Below, piece by piece: positions 24,720-35,476 of a stretch of DNA of 64,000 nucleotides. How positions within the stretch are numbered: position 1 is the first letter of the stretch; each line of letters opens with the position of its first letter. The translations under genes were made by a program, and so were the position numbers. The DNA is from Magnolia sinica. Taxonomy: Eukaryota; Streptophyta; Magnoliopsida; Magnoliales; Magnoliaceae. The notes under the pieces were generated by a model. That model did no database searches and had not been told where the DNA came from. It worked only from the letters and a program-made list of their open reading frames with translations. Where the stretch lies: positions 82,229,959 through 82,293,958 of the forward strand of contig NC_080579.1 in assembly GCF_029962835.1 (NCBI RefSeq), given 5' to 3'.

Positions 24720-26550
24720 AATTTCTATGGCACGTCTTGCTTCAGGATGGCACTCACTTTCTCAGTCAAGAAGATTTTCTTTTGAATAATTTTCCGTCTT
24801 TTGGTCGTGCATAAGTCTTTCAGGAATTTGGCATATGAAGGTATCTGTTTAACGACATCAAGTAGAGGAATGTTGACTTTCACCTGTTTCAACACCTCTA
24901 GGATATCCTGAGAGTTAGAGAGAGGTTTTGGTGAAACCAACCGTTGGGGGAATGGAGCAACTGGCTTCTCTAGAAGTTCCGGTTCTACTTTTTGTGGGGC
25001 ATCACTGGATCCATCATTGTTGTCTTCTTCTGGTTCTTGAGGCTTTTTGGGCCTAACCGGAAGAGTTTTATCAATGATCTTCCCACTCCTAAGAGTGGTG
25101 ATAGATTTAGCATGCCCCATCTGATTTGAAGAGCTGGGATCATTGATCTCGTACTGCGGTTTAGGATTGGGGAGAGGTTGTGCAGGAAGCATCCCCTTTT
25201 CTATAACCGTCATACGAGAATCTATCTTTTGCATAAAATCTGTGATTCCCCGCATTGCCTGAGCCAGCTCTTGTATGGAATTTTGAACCGGTTCCTCTTG
25301 AGGTTTCACTTGATTTGGATTTTGATTGAAGAAACCTGGAGGAGTAGCCGTCTGTCCATTCCTCCAACTAAAGTTTGGATGATTTTTCCAGCCAGGGTTG
25401 TATGTATTGGAGTTAGGTCCAATAAAAGGTCTTTGATAATTATTTACGGCATTGGCTTGTTCATTCAACACTCCTCGAAAGGCAGGTATTGTAGGACAGT
25501 TTTCAGTTGTGTGAATGTTGCAATCACAGATGCCGCAAACAATTTCATTGACCTTATCCTTCTTTCCTTCCATGGCCTCAACTTTCCTTATGAGCGTAGT
25601 CACTTTATACTTGAGATCATCCTCTTCTTTCAAGAGATATAATCCACCTTTCTCCTTTGATTGAGTCGGCCTGGACGTGGTGTTCGACTTTGGATAATAG
25701 TCCCAAGATTGTGTTTTTTCAGCCAGACTGTCGAGGTAGTCCCATACCTCGTCGACATCTTTAGTAATGAACTCTCCATTACACATTGTCTCGACCATTT
25801 GGCGCATGGAAGATGTCAGTCCATCATAGAAAAAATTTGTAATGCGCCACGTTTCAAATCCGTGTTGTGGGCATGAACTGACCAAATCTTTGAACCTTTC
25901 CCAACATTCGAAGAATGTTTCATCTTCCTTTTGGGCAAAGTTCATGATTGCTTTTCTGAGGGTAATCGTTTTATGATGTGGGAAGAATTTTTTTATGAAT
26001 TCCCTCTGCATGTCGTTCCATGTGCCAATGGATCTAGGACGCAGTGAATGTAACCACGTCTTAGCTTTCTCTTTTAAGGAAAAAGGAAAGAGTTTCAGCC
26101 TAATTGTATCCTCAGATACATTAGGAAAACATAATGTAGCTATTATCTCATCGAACTCTTTCAAATGTAAATATGGACTTTCAGATTCAAGTCCATGGAA
26201 TTTGGGAAGGAGTTGGATAACTCCTGGCTTGATGTCCATTTATCCTGTGTTTTCAGGAAAAATCATGCATGAGGGCGTACTCACTCCCGCCGGTTGTAGA
26301 TAATCTCGTAAAGTACGAGGCGGGGGTGCCTGTTGCACCTCATTTTCATCTTGGGTATCCTCCACCCTGGGTGGAAGTAGAGGAGGTTGGTCTTCAGCCA
26401 TAACCTCAATTAACTCAGGGGATTTCGAACGGTATCTAGTCCTGCGATGGATAGTCAACCCCTCAACCAATCCTCCTTCAGTCAAGAGACGTCGAGTGTT
26501 GTCACGGGCCCACTTGTGCATGAAAACACTCGCAGCCCTCAATTAAAAAC
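24720..26550 (-). mobile_element. gag: gag region of the Athila-like element
   Basis: The retrotransposon-gag domain is recognisable: LPKFHGLESESPYLHLKEF, then LKLFPFSLKEKAKTWL, WNDMQREFIKKFFPHHKT and ECWERFKDLVSSCPQHG. A Cys/His cluster (CGICDCNIHTTENCP) follows, then a low-complexity Pro/Asn/Gln segment. Gag forms the virus-like particle that packages the element RNA. It lies directly downstream of the 5' LTR and an A-rich, roughly 700-bp leader. The best-conserved part is an open stretch of about 500 codons, fitting the young age. Confidence 0.9.
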
Positions 26551-26559
26551 CTAATCCTA

Positions 26560-27229
26560 AGAAAGGAAAAGAAAATCTAGAAAGAAAGAGAGGGAGAGTT
26601 GGAAAGGAATTACCAAATTGAAGCTCCTAAGTTAAGGACCTGCAAAATAAAACAAAAATAAGTTAGATTCTAAAAAGGAGAAAAACAATCCTTTAAAAGA
26701 AAGATAACAGCAAACTGATTTCTAAAAGAAAGTGGAAACTTCTAAAATGAATTAGGAAAGTCCTAAACTAGAAAATAAATTACTAAAAGAGAACTGAAAA
26801 ATAGGAAGTAGAGAAAGAGGGTACCGAATTAGAGATTTCTATCTTAAAGGCCTACAAAATAGGAAGGTTAGTTTCTAAACAAAAATTCTAAAAATAAATT
26901 AGGAAACAAATTAGATTCTAAGATTAGAAAGTTACTAAAAATAAAAGTAGAAAGTTAATTAAGAAATAACCTAGTTTCTATTTCCTACAGATGAGAGGAT
27001 ACTAGAATTAGAAAATTTCTAAGATTTAAACCTTAATTCTAAAAACAGAAAAAGTAGAGAATTTAGGAAAGAATTACCAATTTAGAAATTTATGTCAGGA
27101 TCCTACAAAACAGGAAACAAGTTAGTTCTAAAAATCAAATAGAAATAAAAATCTAAAACTAAAGTTAATAAAATCCTAATCTCAAACTAATTCTAAAACT
27201 AATTAATTTCAAAGAATCGTAACCGTCAG
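26560..27229 (-). other. Untranslated leader of the Athila-like element
   Basis: Between the primer-binding site and gag lies an A-rich leader with repeated AGAAA/CTAAAA units (about 26565-27200). It holds no supported frame. A similar leader sits at 5380-5720 in the LARD-like element, another link between the two. Confidence 0.6.
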
Positions 27230-27247
27230 TCCCCGGCAACGGCGCCA
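27230..27247 (-). promoter_or_regulatory. Primer-binding site of the Athila-like element
   Basis: TGGCGCCGTTGCCGGGGA on the minus strand, 6 nt inside the 5' LTR. This is the well-known plant gypsy primer site, usually assigned to tRNA-Asp. Confidence 0.85.
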
Positions 27248-27253
27248 AAAACT

Positions 27254-29389
27254 TGTTCACTCCCCAAGTGTAGGGTTGTGATGTAGTAATAAACTCGGTA
27301 AGACCGAGGTCGAATCCACAGGGACTGATACCTGTACGTTATCTGAAACCAAGTAGAACTAGAACTAGACTAAGATGCGATCTAAACAAAATAGAATTTA
27401 AGAAATAATTGTGGAATAATTATCTAAAACTTTAAGGAATTCAGAGGAAGGAAACTAGGGATTCAGAGGATCCACTTGTAGAGATCAGGGAGATCTTATG
27501 CCTGCATCAAGGATTATGGAATTCAAACTGAACTTACTTGATCTGGTTTTCAAGAGATGAAAGGTATATGAATTAGAATGGATTCCATCATCCTACCATG
27601 CCCAGGAGACAAAGTAAATAACGGGATTAAACTAATTGCCAACCAATCGAAAGTACATGAAAGTTAGGAAGAGTACTATCATCCAACCATGCCCAGGAGA
27701 CGATGGTGAACAACAGGGCCTCCTGACGTCATAAACATCAAAAGAGAAAAAGAGATATTCAAAGCCATTGCAAACCCATTGTAATTTCAGTCACAACAGA
27801 CCATTAAAGACTGAGTAAATATTCTTTTAATAATCAACTCAAAACCAAGTTCAGTTCATGAAAAGTAGGAAATAGTGTCTCCCATCTCGCTACAGGCTTC
27901 ACCTCTTAGCCCTAGCTAAGAGGATTAGCTACACATGATATGGGCTAAATTCTAACTAAAAGAAAGAAGAAGAAGAAGAAAAAGAAGAGGAAGAAGGAGA
28001 ACCGTTTCAGCCAAGCTTTGGATCCACACGCTGACAGCAGCCACGTCTCCTTTCAACCTCTTGCTTTCTTTTTCACGTCCAGCCCCTCCAAATTCCCTGT
28101 ACTCTCTCTTTTTATCCTTCAAAGGGCGGTGAAGAGGTTGCAGTAGAGAACCGACGCTATTGGAGTCCCTCTGGAGAATTTCACAGCCAGCAACTATAGC
28201 TGCGTCGCAGAAACGGTTTACACAGCCACAGAAGCAGCACCGACACTCCCACTTCCTTTGCTTTCTTTGCAAAGAAGCAACGTCCCTTGGGGAATAATTT
28301 GATGAGCTACACGATGGACGGTTTGGATCGTCCATCCGATCAAAGGTAGTGGCCCACATGATTCCGGAACATCCGGAACTCGCGGACGCGCGAAACAGGG
28401 GCCTGCGAATGCGAGGCTCGCTGTCGAAGTTGGTGGGGTCCATGATCGATTTCGGTTTCGAAATCCAGTCCGTCCGTTCGATTTCCCTCGGAATTTCGGT
28501 TGGAGATGGACGGTTTTGGTTGTCTGTTGATGCGGCCCACGGGATTAAATCAGTTGCACCTGCTTTGAACGTTTTAAAACAATCTCCTTATGACCCCTGT
28601 AGCAGACACGCATGTATGTATGGCTGCCCACGGTCAACGTGGTTTTGATTTTTTCGATATCCTCTGCATGATGGATGGATTGGATCACTCGTCTGGATGA
28701 TGAAAGTGGGCCTGCTAATGAAGCAGCGGACGGTTCGTGCGCAAAGGAAAACAGAGCTTCCATCTCTGGAAAGGAAGCTGACGGGCGCGCGTTGTTTGAA
28801 GTTTTGCTCCGGTGCAGTGCACTGCAAGTGCACTTACTGCAGTGCTCGTGCAGCACTCGTGTGGCCCCTCAATGATGGTTATGCAAAATCCAATCCGTCC
28901 TTCCCCTGTATCATCTCATTTAATAGCTGATACCAAAATTGAGGCATATCCAGATATCGTGCGGGCCCTAAAATCAATGGTTTATGGGCTGATCTGTCCG
29001 TTGGGCCAATTCCACAGCGATCTAATGGATGAAATTTTACGTGTATGGTTCATTTATGGTCTTCAGGCCACGTATGGAGTTTCGAAATGATTGGATGGTG
29101 GGAACCCTATGATCTTGCATTCTTCACCAATTTCGGGCCTCTTTAACGTGAATGGCCTGCTTTCCTCGGATCCTTGATGCATAATTCCATCGATCTTCGT
29201 CTCCTGGAGTCCGTCCCTTGCCTTGGGTGTCATCAGAGCGTTAAATCCATGCTTTTAGTACCCTTTTCCAGTCCAAGCTCGTGAATACACCTTGCATCAC
29301 AAACATGATTAAATCAGGCCGTTAAACAATACTATGTTTGTAAATCCAGGTAACAACTGGGTCTGATATGCAATATTTGACCCTCAACA
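27254..29389 (-). repeat. Right LTR (5' LTR) of the Athila-like element
   Basis: Matches 17734-19860 almost throughout. It should carry the element promoter, although I cannot pick a TATA box with confidence. Confidence 0.95.
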
Positions 29390-29394
29390 GTAAC

Positions 29395-29515
29395 TACAGC
29401 TACAGATAGTATTTGTAGCTAAAAGTGGTGCTATGTCCGTAGCAATATTTAGAATTTAATAACAGCTATGGTTGTAAGATTACCAGCTACGGTCAATATC
29501 CGTAGCTATTACCTA
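29395..29515 (+). repeat. Rest of the left subterminal array of the CACTA transposon
   Basis: Directly after the GTAAC duplication the CACTA subterminal motif continues (CTACAGATAG, TATGTCCGTAGC, CTACGGTCAATATCCGTAGC). Joined to 17728 it makes one array, showing that the Athila-like element landed inside the CACTA. Confidence 0.8.
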
Positions 29516-29529
29516 CATTTAAAAGAAAT

Positions 29530-29650
29530 TGTAATCATTCATTCATTCAATTACCAGATGCATAATCATTCATTCATTCATTCATTCAATTACAATCATT
29601 CATTCACTAAGTCAATTACAATCATTCATTCATTCAATTCAATTATAATT
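29530..29650 (+). repeat. Tandem CATT/ATTCA microsatellite
   Basis: Repeated cattcattcattcaatta units; low complexity, not coding. Confidence 0.8.
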
Positions 29651-29699
29651 ATAATAATGTTGAAAGTACAAATCTTGGTGAGTCTGTGTGCACTCGCAT

Positions 29700-29848
29700 A
29701 TGGCTAGGTGATTCCTTCAGCCACCATAGATAGAAAATGGATGCGAGTATCAATAGTCCACCCGCACATCCGACAGCTATACTGAAACTTGTCCTGTGCA
29801 TCTTCTGTAATTATATTCGAGGGCAAACCACCACTAGAGGACTCTGCA
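29700..29848 (-). pseudogene. Exon-like fragment in the CACTA, origin not recognised
   Basis: The minus strand has a splice-acceptor-like TTATGTTGCAG at about 29840-29850. One frame then gives about 46 residues to a stop, including FQYSCRMCGWTIDTR. A second frame, after a second acceptor-like TTACAG, gives a strongly hydrophobic segment (SIAVGCAGGLLILASIFYLW) ending WWLKES, typical of a single membrane span. Only one can be the true frame. The second looks like a receptor-type transmembrane exon, but I cannot name the gene. Confidence 0.3.
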
Positions 29849-30654
29849 ACATAAAAACAAAGAATCTGTCAATTGAATAATGATGAAAACTAAATGCAAG
29901 GAAAACATAAAATTCCCCTAATATAAACTGAATTAATGCTCCAAACAACGTTCATGCATTGCTAAAGTACCGTTGAAGCAAGCAATCATTCACTACACCA
30001 CACATTACATAGAAGTACAACAAGTTCAAAAACACCTGCAGATGATTCATACATACCTTATTATAAGAATCAAATACCATAGCATTAGTCAAGTGATGAA
30101 AATTTAAAAATGGAAAGGGAATCAAGAGTGGTAAAACTGAAAATATGAAGAGAGATGAAAGTGCATGTAATTGGCAACTTTCAAAGAAAAGAAAAAAGAA
30201 GTAACTAATAAAGCAGCTTGTTAAGCCCACATGCACCTCATACAAGGCCACACTACTGGCCTACCACTTGCATGGGAAGTCTGACATGTGCATCAGGTGG
30301 GCTCAATGTGAAGAAAACCTAGAGAAACTCCCAAAGAGGACCATGTCCTCTATATATCAATGAAGATAAAAAAGCATTTTCCAATACAGACAATTGTTCT
30401 TTTTTTTAAAAAAGGTGATATTAGACATACTCAGTGTTGCAGCCATACATTGATACATCTCAAAATATTGCACTGCCCATTTACAAATATTCCTGAATAT
30501 TATCGATACATGCGACCCGTATCAACGATATCTCAATTCAGAATATTCAGTTGTAGTTGAGCACTTGAGCATGAACCGAACAATCTAGCCAAATCAATTT
30601 TTAAACTTGATCATTTGATTTAGTATGTGAATTTCACAATCAATTTGAGACACC

Positions 30655-30790
30655 TTATATTAACTTGAGAGATGTAACACAAAAGATAACGCCAATGAGT
30701 GAACATACTGCCACCACAACAAGGATACATATCACTTTCCCTTCACCATTTTTGAAGAAAACCAATTGAGCTGCAAAAACAGAAAAACAA
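30655..30790 (-). pseudogene. Exon-like fragment with a C-terminal membrane segment in the CACTA
   Basis: On the minus strand a good polypyrimidine-AG acceptor (GTTTTTCTGTTTTTGCAG) at about 30775-30795 precedes AQLVFFKNGEGKVICILVV, then a hydrophobic stretch and a stop (SLKLI*). It looks like the last exon of a membrane-anchored protein captured from the host. The family is not recognised. Confidence 0.3.
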
Positions 30791-30852
30791 GAACATGGAT
30801 AAATAATAGCAAAACTAGTAATCCAGAAATATTTCAAATTTCATATAAAGCA

Positions 30853-30892
30853 TAGACCATCGTCGTAGGTGCCGAGCCAATAGGTCTAAAAC
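30853..30892. repeat. Internal copy of the CACTA subterminal sequence
   Basis: gtcgtaggtgccgagccaataggtctaaa matches gtcgtaggtgccgtaacaataggtctaaa at 17609-17645 near the left end. This supports the view that 29.4-38.3 kb belongs to the same transposon. Confidence 0.55.
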
Positions 30893-31361
30893 AAGTAATC
30901 CAGAAACTTGTAAATTTTTCATTAGAAATTCTGAAAGGAATGAATTTACAAAATGGTCCACATTCAACAATCAACATACACATTGCCCAGCTGATGAGTG
31001 GATGGGCCTGATTTTTAGACCACATAATTTACATGCTTGGGCCCACCTGATGCATGGCATTAATGTGAATGTCCAATAGATTTGCCTGATAGGTCCATGT
31101 AGGCACATGTAAAGGTGTATGTGGACATAAGAAACTCTTGACTTCAACATAAAACAGGAGGGAGAACCCTTTGGATCAATCATGATAATAGAGCAACTGT
31201 TGTATTCAAATTTTCAATAGTTAAATCTAGTAAATAAACAAGTTGATGATTGTAAAAGAAGTTAATCATTCAAAACTCTTTCAGCCATGTGAAAAGGACC
31301 ACATCCTTTATAAGGACCGTTCTTAATCTAGTTTCAAGCTTTAAATAAAATGGTTTGGTAC

Positions 31362-31515
31362 AGAAGAGCAGCTTTATCTTGCCAACGACATTTTCTTTTG
31401 CTACATTTATTGTGTGAGTTGCTCCTAGCATCTTTGCATTACGAAGTTTATCATCTTGAACATCAACAACAATAATTTCAGAAGCCCCAAATGCCCGTGC
31501 TATCAGTAAACAACT
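31362..31515 (-). pseudogene. Captured fragment of a zinc-type (MDR) alcohol dehydrogenase-like gene
   Basis: The minus strand reads IARAFGASEIIVVDVQDDKL, then RNAKMLGATHTINVAKENVV and GKIKLLF. This is the coenzyme-binding Rossmann segment of medium-chain, GroES-like zinc alcohol dehydrogenases: the beta strand ending in the NAD-ribose-binding Asp (VVDVQDDKL) and the ..A..LGATH.IN motif. I recognise it as closest to the plant GroES-like alcohol dehydrogenase family of the At5g63620 kind. Only about 50 codons are present, without the zinc-ligand domain. It lies inside the CACTA and is a captured piece, not a working gene. Confidence 0.7.
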
Positions 31516-31624
31516 GGGAGAAGTAATTTAGTCATAATGATGTAAACCTGAGACTTAAGATTCTATAAAAGCAGAAACGTTATATTATATGCCATCAACT
31601 ATGCTGAAGGAATTTGAAAAAGAA

Positions 31625-31754
31625 ATATACGGCATTTACATGGGTCGTTACCGGCATCATGGTAGAGTTGTCATCATTATTTTTATTTTTTTTATACGGC
31701 ATTTACATGGGTAGTTACCAGCATCATGGTAGAGTTGTCATCATTATTTTTACT
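31625..31754 (+). repeat. Tandem duplication of about 65 bp
   Basis: acggcatttacatgggt.gttacc.gcatcatggtagagttgtcatcattattttta occurs twice in a row (from 31628 and from 31695) with very few differences. It is a recent local duplication inside the CACTA. Confidence 0.85.
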
Positions 31755-31794
31755 TTTATTTAAAAAAAAAAGTCAAATCACTGTCCCAGCTAAT

Positions 31795-31925
31795 TTGATC
31801 AACAGCGTATGCATTTGCATATCAGCAATAATATCCAATTCAACATCATCATCACCTCAGACTTGTCCCAGGTATTTGGAGTCAACTTCGGGAATCCTTT
31901 TCAAAACAGAATCACAAATTAAAAA
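31795..31925 (-). pseudogene. Possible exon fragment in the CACTA, not recognised
   Basis: The minus strand gives a coherent-looking run with one in-frame stop: VLKRIPEVDSKYLGQV, then GDDDVELDIIADMQMHTLL. Codon pattern and composition look coding, but I cannot assign a family. It could be chance. Confidence 0.2.
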
Positions 31926-32145
31926 AAAAATTAAAAAAAAAGTTAGGTAAAATAGAGTATATATCCTCATCCCCTTAGAACATGTAGATAAACGAAACTC
32001 TGGATAAAAAATAGTCACTTAGCCAACAGAGACTGGCAGCATCTGAACCAAACAAGAACAAAAACCAAAAACCAAAAAAAAAAAAAAGACAAAATGGACA
32101 CCAACTTACCTACTACTTGAATCTCTCCATTGCCAATCAGACACC

Positions 32146-33090
32146 TCAGAGCTTGTCCTCAAATTCAGAAAGAGGTGTCATCTGCTCCTTCAGACCCTTC
32201 CTCTTTTGGATATCAGCCACCAACTGCCCTGCCTGCGATCCCGCCTCCATTGGATCAGACGACATCATGTCCCAGTGATCAAACACGCACTGTGGGAAGG
32301 CCTGTCCAGATGTTGCTGCCCTTAAAGTCCCTCAGAACCCAAACGACTCAATGACAGGTAGGTACGCCTTGATGTTATAGAGAGGCGTGCCAGGCCTCTG
32401 CATTTCCTCGAAGACATGACCATGCTTTTGGTTCAGGACACCATAGATGCCACCGAGCGCTTGTTCAGGTGCCTGTATCTCCACCAAATAGACAGGCTCC
32501 AAAAGCCTAGGTTTCTCAATTAGCTGGGAGGCATATATGACCCTTCTTGCTGTCGGGATGATCTGTCCACTACCCCTGTGGATTGCATCAGCATGAAGAA
32601 CAATGTCATAGACCTCAAAGCATATGCCCCACATGTTTTCTTCAGCCATGCTCCTTCCTTTGATGCCCATTAGAACCCAGCCACAGCAGAATCCTTGATT
32701 TCATTCAGGTACTAAACTCCCTTGTACATGTCAACAACCATATTTGGGCCAGTAGTTTCAAGTCTAAAACACCAGATCTTCTTGGCAAGATCCTTGTCCC
32801 ACCCAAACTCTTCAGATAGGTTCTTTGAGCGGGCTTTTGGGTCATCCCTAGGGTCGATACGCCCCTCGTCAATGCCTCAGCAAGCCATCTTCCAAGGGAC
32901 AGGCCTCCGTGTAGAGACGATTGTGCTTGTTAGGGGACTTGTTCATTACAGTCCTGACTGACTTCTCAAGCACCGTCTCACAGAAAAAGACAACAAGATC
33001 CGAAACAAGAATCTCAGCCCCGCCCATGAAATCTTCTTGCAAGTCCTTCAAGCAAATCTCGAGGTGGAGCTCTCTACAGATTTCTGCCCC
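32146..33090 (-). pseudogene. Captured 3' part of a translation elongation factor 2 gene
   Basis: About 315 codons of eEF2 run to the natural stop (GAGGACAAGCTCTGA at 32146-32160). In order: [19 protein letters not shown] near the start, then [15 protein letters not shown], an [15 protein letters not shown] region, and [20 protein letters not shown]. Next come [19 protein letters not shown] (the domain IV tip whose His becomes diphthamide), [27 protein letters not shown] and a C-terminus like [13 protein letters not shown]. This covers domains III-V; the GTPase domain is absent. eEF2 drives ribosomal translocation. A few frame changes and changed residues break it. No poly-A tract follows the stop on the minus strand, arguing against a simple processed copy. 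The fragment sits in the middle of the CACTA. Confidence 0.9.
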
Positions 33091-33476
33091 AAAAAGCCCT
33101 TAAGAAACCCAGATTTACGACATACCCCACAAACCTCTACCTAAAACACCTGCTTTTTTAAATGTAGTAAATAACTCACAAATTGCATGTAGACCATAAC
33201 CCATGCACTTAGCAGGTTAGAATTTATTCACTGGGTGAACCATAACCTATGAACAAAAACAACAAATATGATAAAAGCATTTCCCACATTTTTGCAGCAT
33301 TGGACCCACATTTTGTTGGCGTCACTGTCTTCTCATTTCTACTCCACACTAAAGCTCTCATTTCCCATGAGTTTTGGAGCATAGACAATAACTTTTCATG
33401 CAACTGGGAAAACTAAATGAGGGAGCTTGGAAATGTGGCTACAAATGCAGACTAATAGGAAAGAAAGATATCCTAC

Positions 33477-33547
33477 CAAAGCTGGAAATGAACTGTCCGA
33501 TCTTCAAGGTACATAGTCTTTGACATGAAATCAATGCCTATTGTAGC
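33477..33547 (-). pseudogene. Captured exon of a RABH1/Rab6-type small GTPase gene
   Basis: The minus strand shows acceptor CTGCAG (33548-33553), a 71-bp exon reading ATIGIDFMSKTMYLEDRTV then HFQL, and donor GTAGGA (33471-33476). The peptide covers Rab6 switch I effector residues (ATIGIDF.SKTMYLEDRTVRLQLW in the family). Rab6-type GTPases act in Golgi trafficking. Both splice borders are kept, so the piece came from genomic DNA and not from mRNA. No other Rab exon is visible nearby. Confidence 0.85.
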
Positions 33548-34435
33548 CTGCAGTTCATAGAGCAAAGTTGCAAGGTATAAATTCGTGTATAAATTCTGAG
33601 TTCCCTGGTTTCCCTATACGAAAACAGTGTGGTCGAGAATACAATCTGTATACAATGCTAGAAACACTCGACAAAAACCAATGGTGGTTGATCCTCAGGC
33701 CAAGTCACATGAAATAAAGAAGCTGTTGGTTCAGTGCCATGGTCCCACGAGTCATCCACAGAACTCGACTAAAGATTCAACAAATTGGTCTAGGTAAATT
33801 TTATTTTTAAAAAAAAAAAAACAACAAAAATCAGGTGGGCATAGGCCAAAAATGGCCAGTTTGACCCACTTCCTATCAGTACATTCTGCCATCTAGACTT
33901 TATGCCTCATGCCAAACAGCTCTGCTTCCACAAAATGCAGATGAGGTTCCAATACAACGTTAGCTTTCCTCTGGAACATTGATGTTCATCATTAGCTGGG
34001 TTGGATCATCCAATGATAGTGATATATTAAAGGACATGACAAATTGCTTAAATTTGATATAGGTTGTACATTTTAGCAGCTACTACACGGATATCATTGA
34101 CGTAGGACTCATCAAAAGAATACCATATCTAGTAAGAAGTATGAATAATGCAAAGAAAATGAATAGCAGAATCAATCACTAGGATAAGAAAATCCACGTG
34201 GCAATGACTATTGACATTGAGTGACATCTACCTGAAACTTGGAAAAAAGAATTTGAAGATTGCATTACAAGCCCACGTGCATACTCATGTGAGCAGAAAG
34301 AAAAACCTCGAACTCAACTAAAACATGATTTTTTTTTCCTGAAGTGTACTTAAACATGAAGAGGCATCTATGGAAGAAAATGAACCCTACAAACATCTTG
34401 GTTGGATCCCGATACTTAAGACTCCATACTACACT

Positions 34436-34455
34436 ACGTCTTCTTCTTCTTCTAT
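34436..34455 (+). repeat. Short TTC microsatellite
   Basis: A run of cttctt units inside the CACTA; low complexity. Confidence 0.6.
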
Positions 34456-34750
34456 TCATTAGTTAAAGCTAAGGGGAATGCCATGTTGCATTTCCATGGT
34501 GAAACAATAGTGTCACTGAAATAACCAAGTTATGAGTTCCTTGTTGGATCGACACGTTGTATTAATTTTTAAGATGAAAAGTACCCACTAGCATATTCCT
34601 TTAAAAAAGAAAGAAATGAAGAAACTAACCACTAGCATATTGCAACTTGCAACACCAACTGAACAGATATAAAAGCTCACAAAAAGCTATGACATGATAA
34701 ATAAAGAGGCATCTATGGAAGAAAATGAACGAACCAAAGAAGGCACTTAC

Positions 34751-34822
34751 AAATACTGTAGATGTTCAAGTTTTCCAAGTTCAGGTACTAGATGGCCTGA
34801 TAAATTCGAATTTCCAAGGTCC
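34751..34822 (-). pseudogene. Captured LRR exon of a SERK-type receptor kinase gene
   Basis: The minus strand has acceptor CTTCAG (34823-34828), an exon of exactly 72 bp, and donor GTAAGT (34745-34750). It encodes [18 protein letters not shown] followed by EHLQYL, one leucine-rich repeat of the SERK/BAK1 co-receptor family, whose LRR exons are typically 72 bp. No kinase exon is present. Like the Rab exon it keeps its splice borders and was captured from genomic DNA. Confidence 0.8.
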
Positions 34823-35476
34823 CTGAAGAACAAGAGCATCATAAGATAAATAAATAAATGTGTACAGCCAAGATTTCTTTCTTGATATGCACAAAAATTA
34901 ATTTTCTAAAAAGGTCAGATAATACAATATGAACCCTACAAACATTAGCAGACATTGAACTTAGGAAAAATCTAAGGTACAAGAACACCACAGCGGCTCC
35001 AGCCCTCAGTGTGAACATGAGTTTTGCTTAAACGATTCCAAAACTGAAAATATCATCACTCTCTTTGAAAATAAACCACTAAAATGGTTCCCCAAACTTT
35101 AGCAAAGAAAAAGGATTAAAGAAGGTTAGTCATAACATAAGACATGGTACGAACCAATTCAAAACCATGCCTACATTAGTTTTCCAATATACATATATTG
35201 GCATCATAACCAATGTTTTAAAATCCAAACACAATCTAAACCTGTTTCTGTCAGCAATTCAGTCTCAAACGCTCCAACTGCTAGCCCAACCAGTCCACCC
35301 AGCCATTGCATCTACCGAACCAATACAATCATGACACTGCACCATACAACAGCTACAAACTCAACCCTGAATCTACCCAAAACTCAAGAACAATTCATCC
35401 TAAAGATTTGGAACCAAATCTTTGAGTCTCTAGGCATAGTTAATCTTGCATAAGGTGGCAAAGGATAAACTCTACC

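Larger units (their letters stand above)
17734..29389 (-). mobile_element. Athila-like Ty3/gypsy LTR retrotransposon, near whole
   Basis: LTRs lie at 17734-19860 and 27254-29389 (about 2.13 kb), with a perfect 5-bp target duplication gtaac at 17729-17733 and 29390-29394. Reading the minus strand, the order is 5' LTR, primer-binding site TGGCGCCGTTGCCGGGGA (27230-27247), gag, protease, reverse transcriptase, RNase H, integrase, polypurine tract (19861-19872) and 3' LTR. The gag style (FFPHHKTITLR, ECWERFKDL) and this primer site fit the Athila branch of Ty3/gypsy. The LTRs are about 98-99% alike by eye, so the insertion is young. The element is nearly whole, with only a few breaks. It interrupts the left subterminal region of the CACTA transposon. 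Confidence 0.95.

Noticed and set aside
29530-29700. 79-codon plus-strand frame rich in His, Ser and Ile
   Set aside because: Made by the cattcatt microsatellite inside the CACTA.
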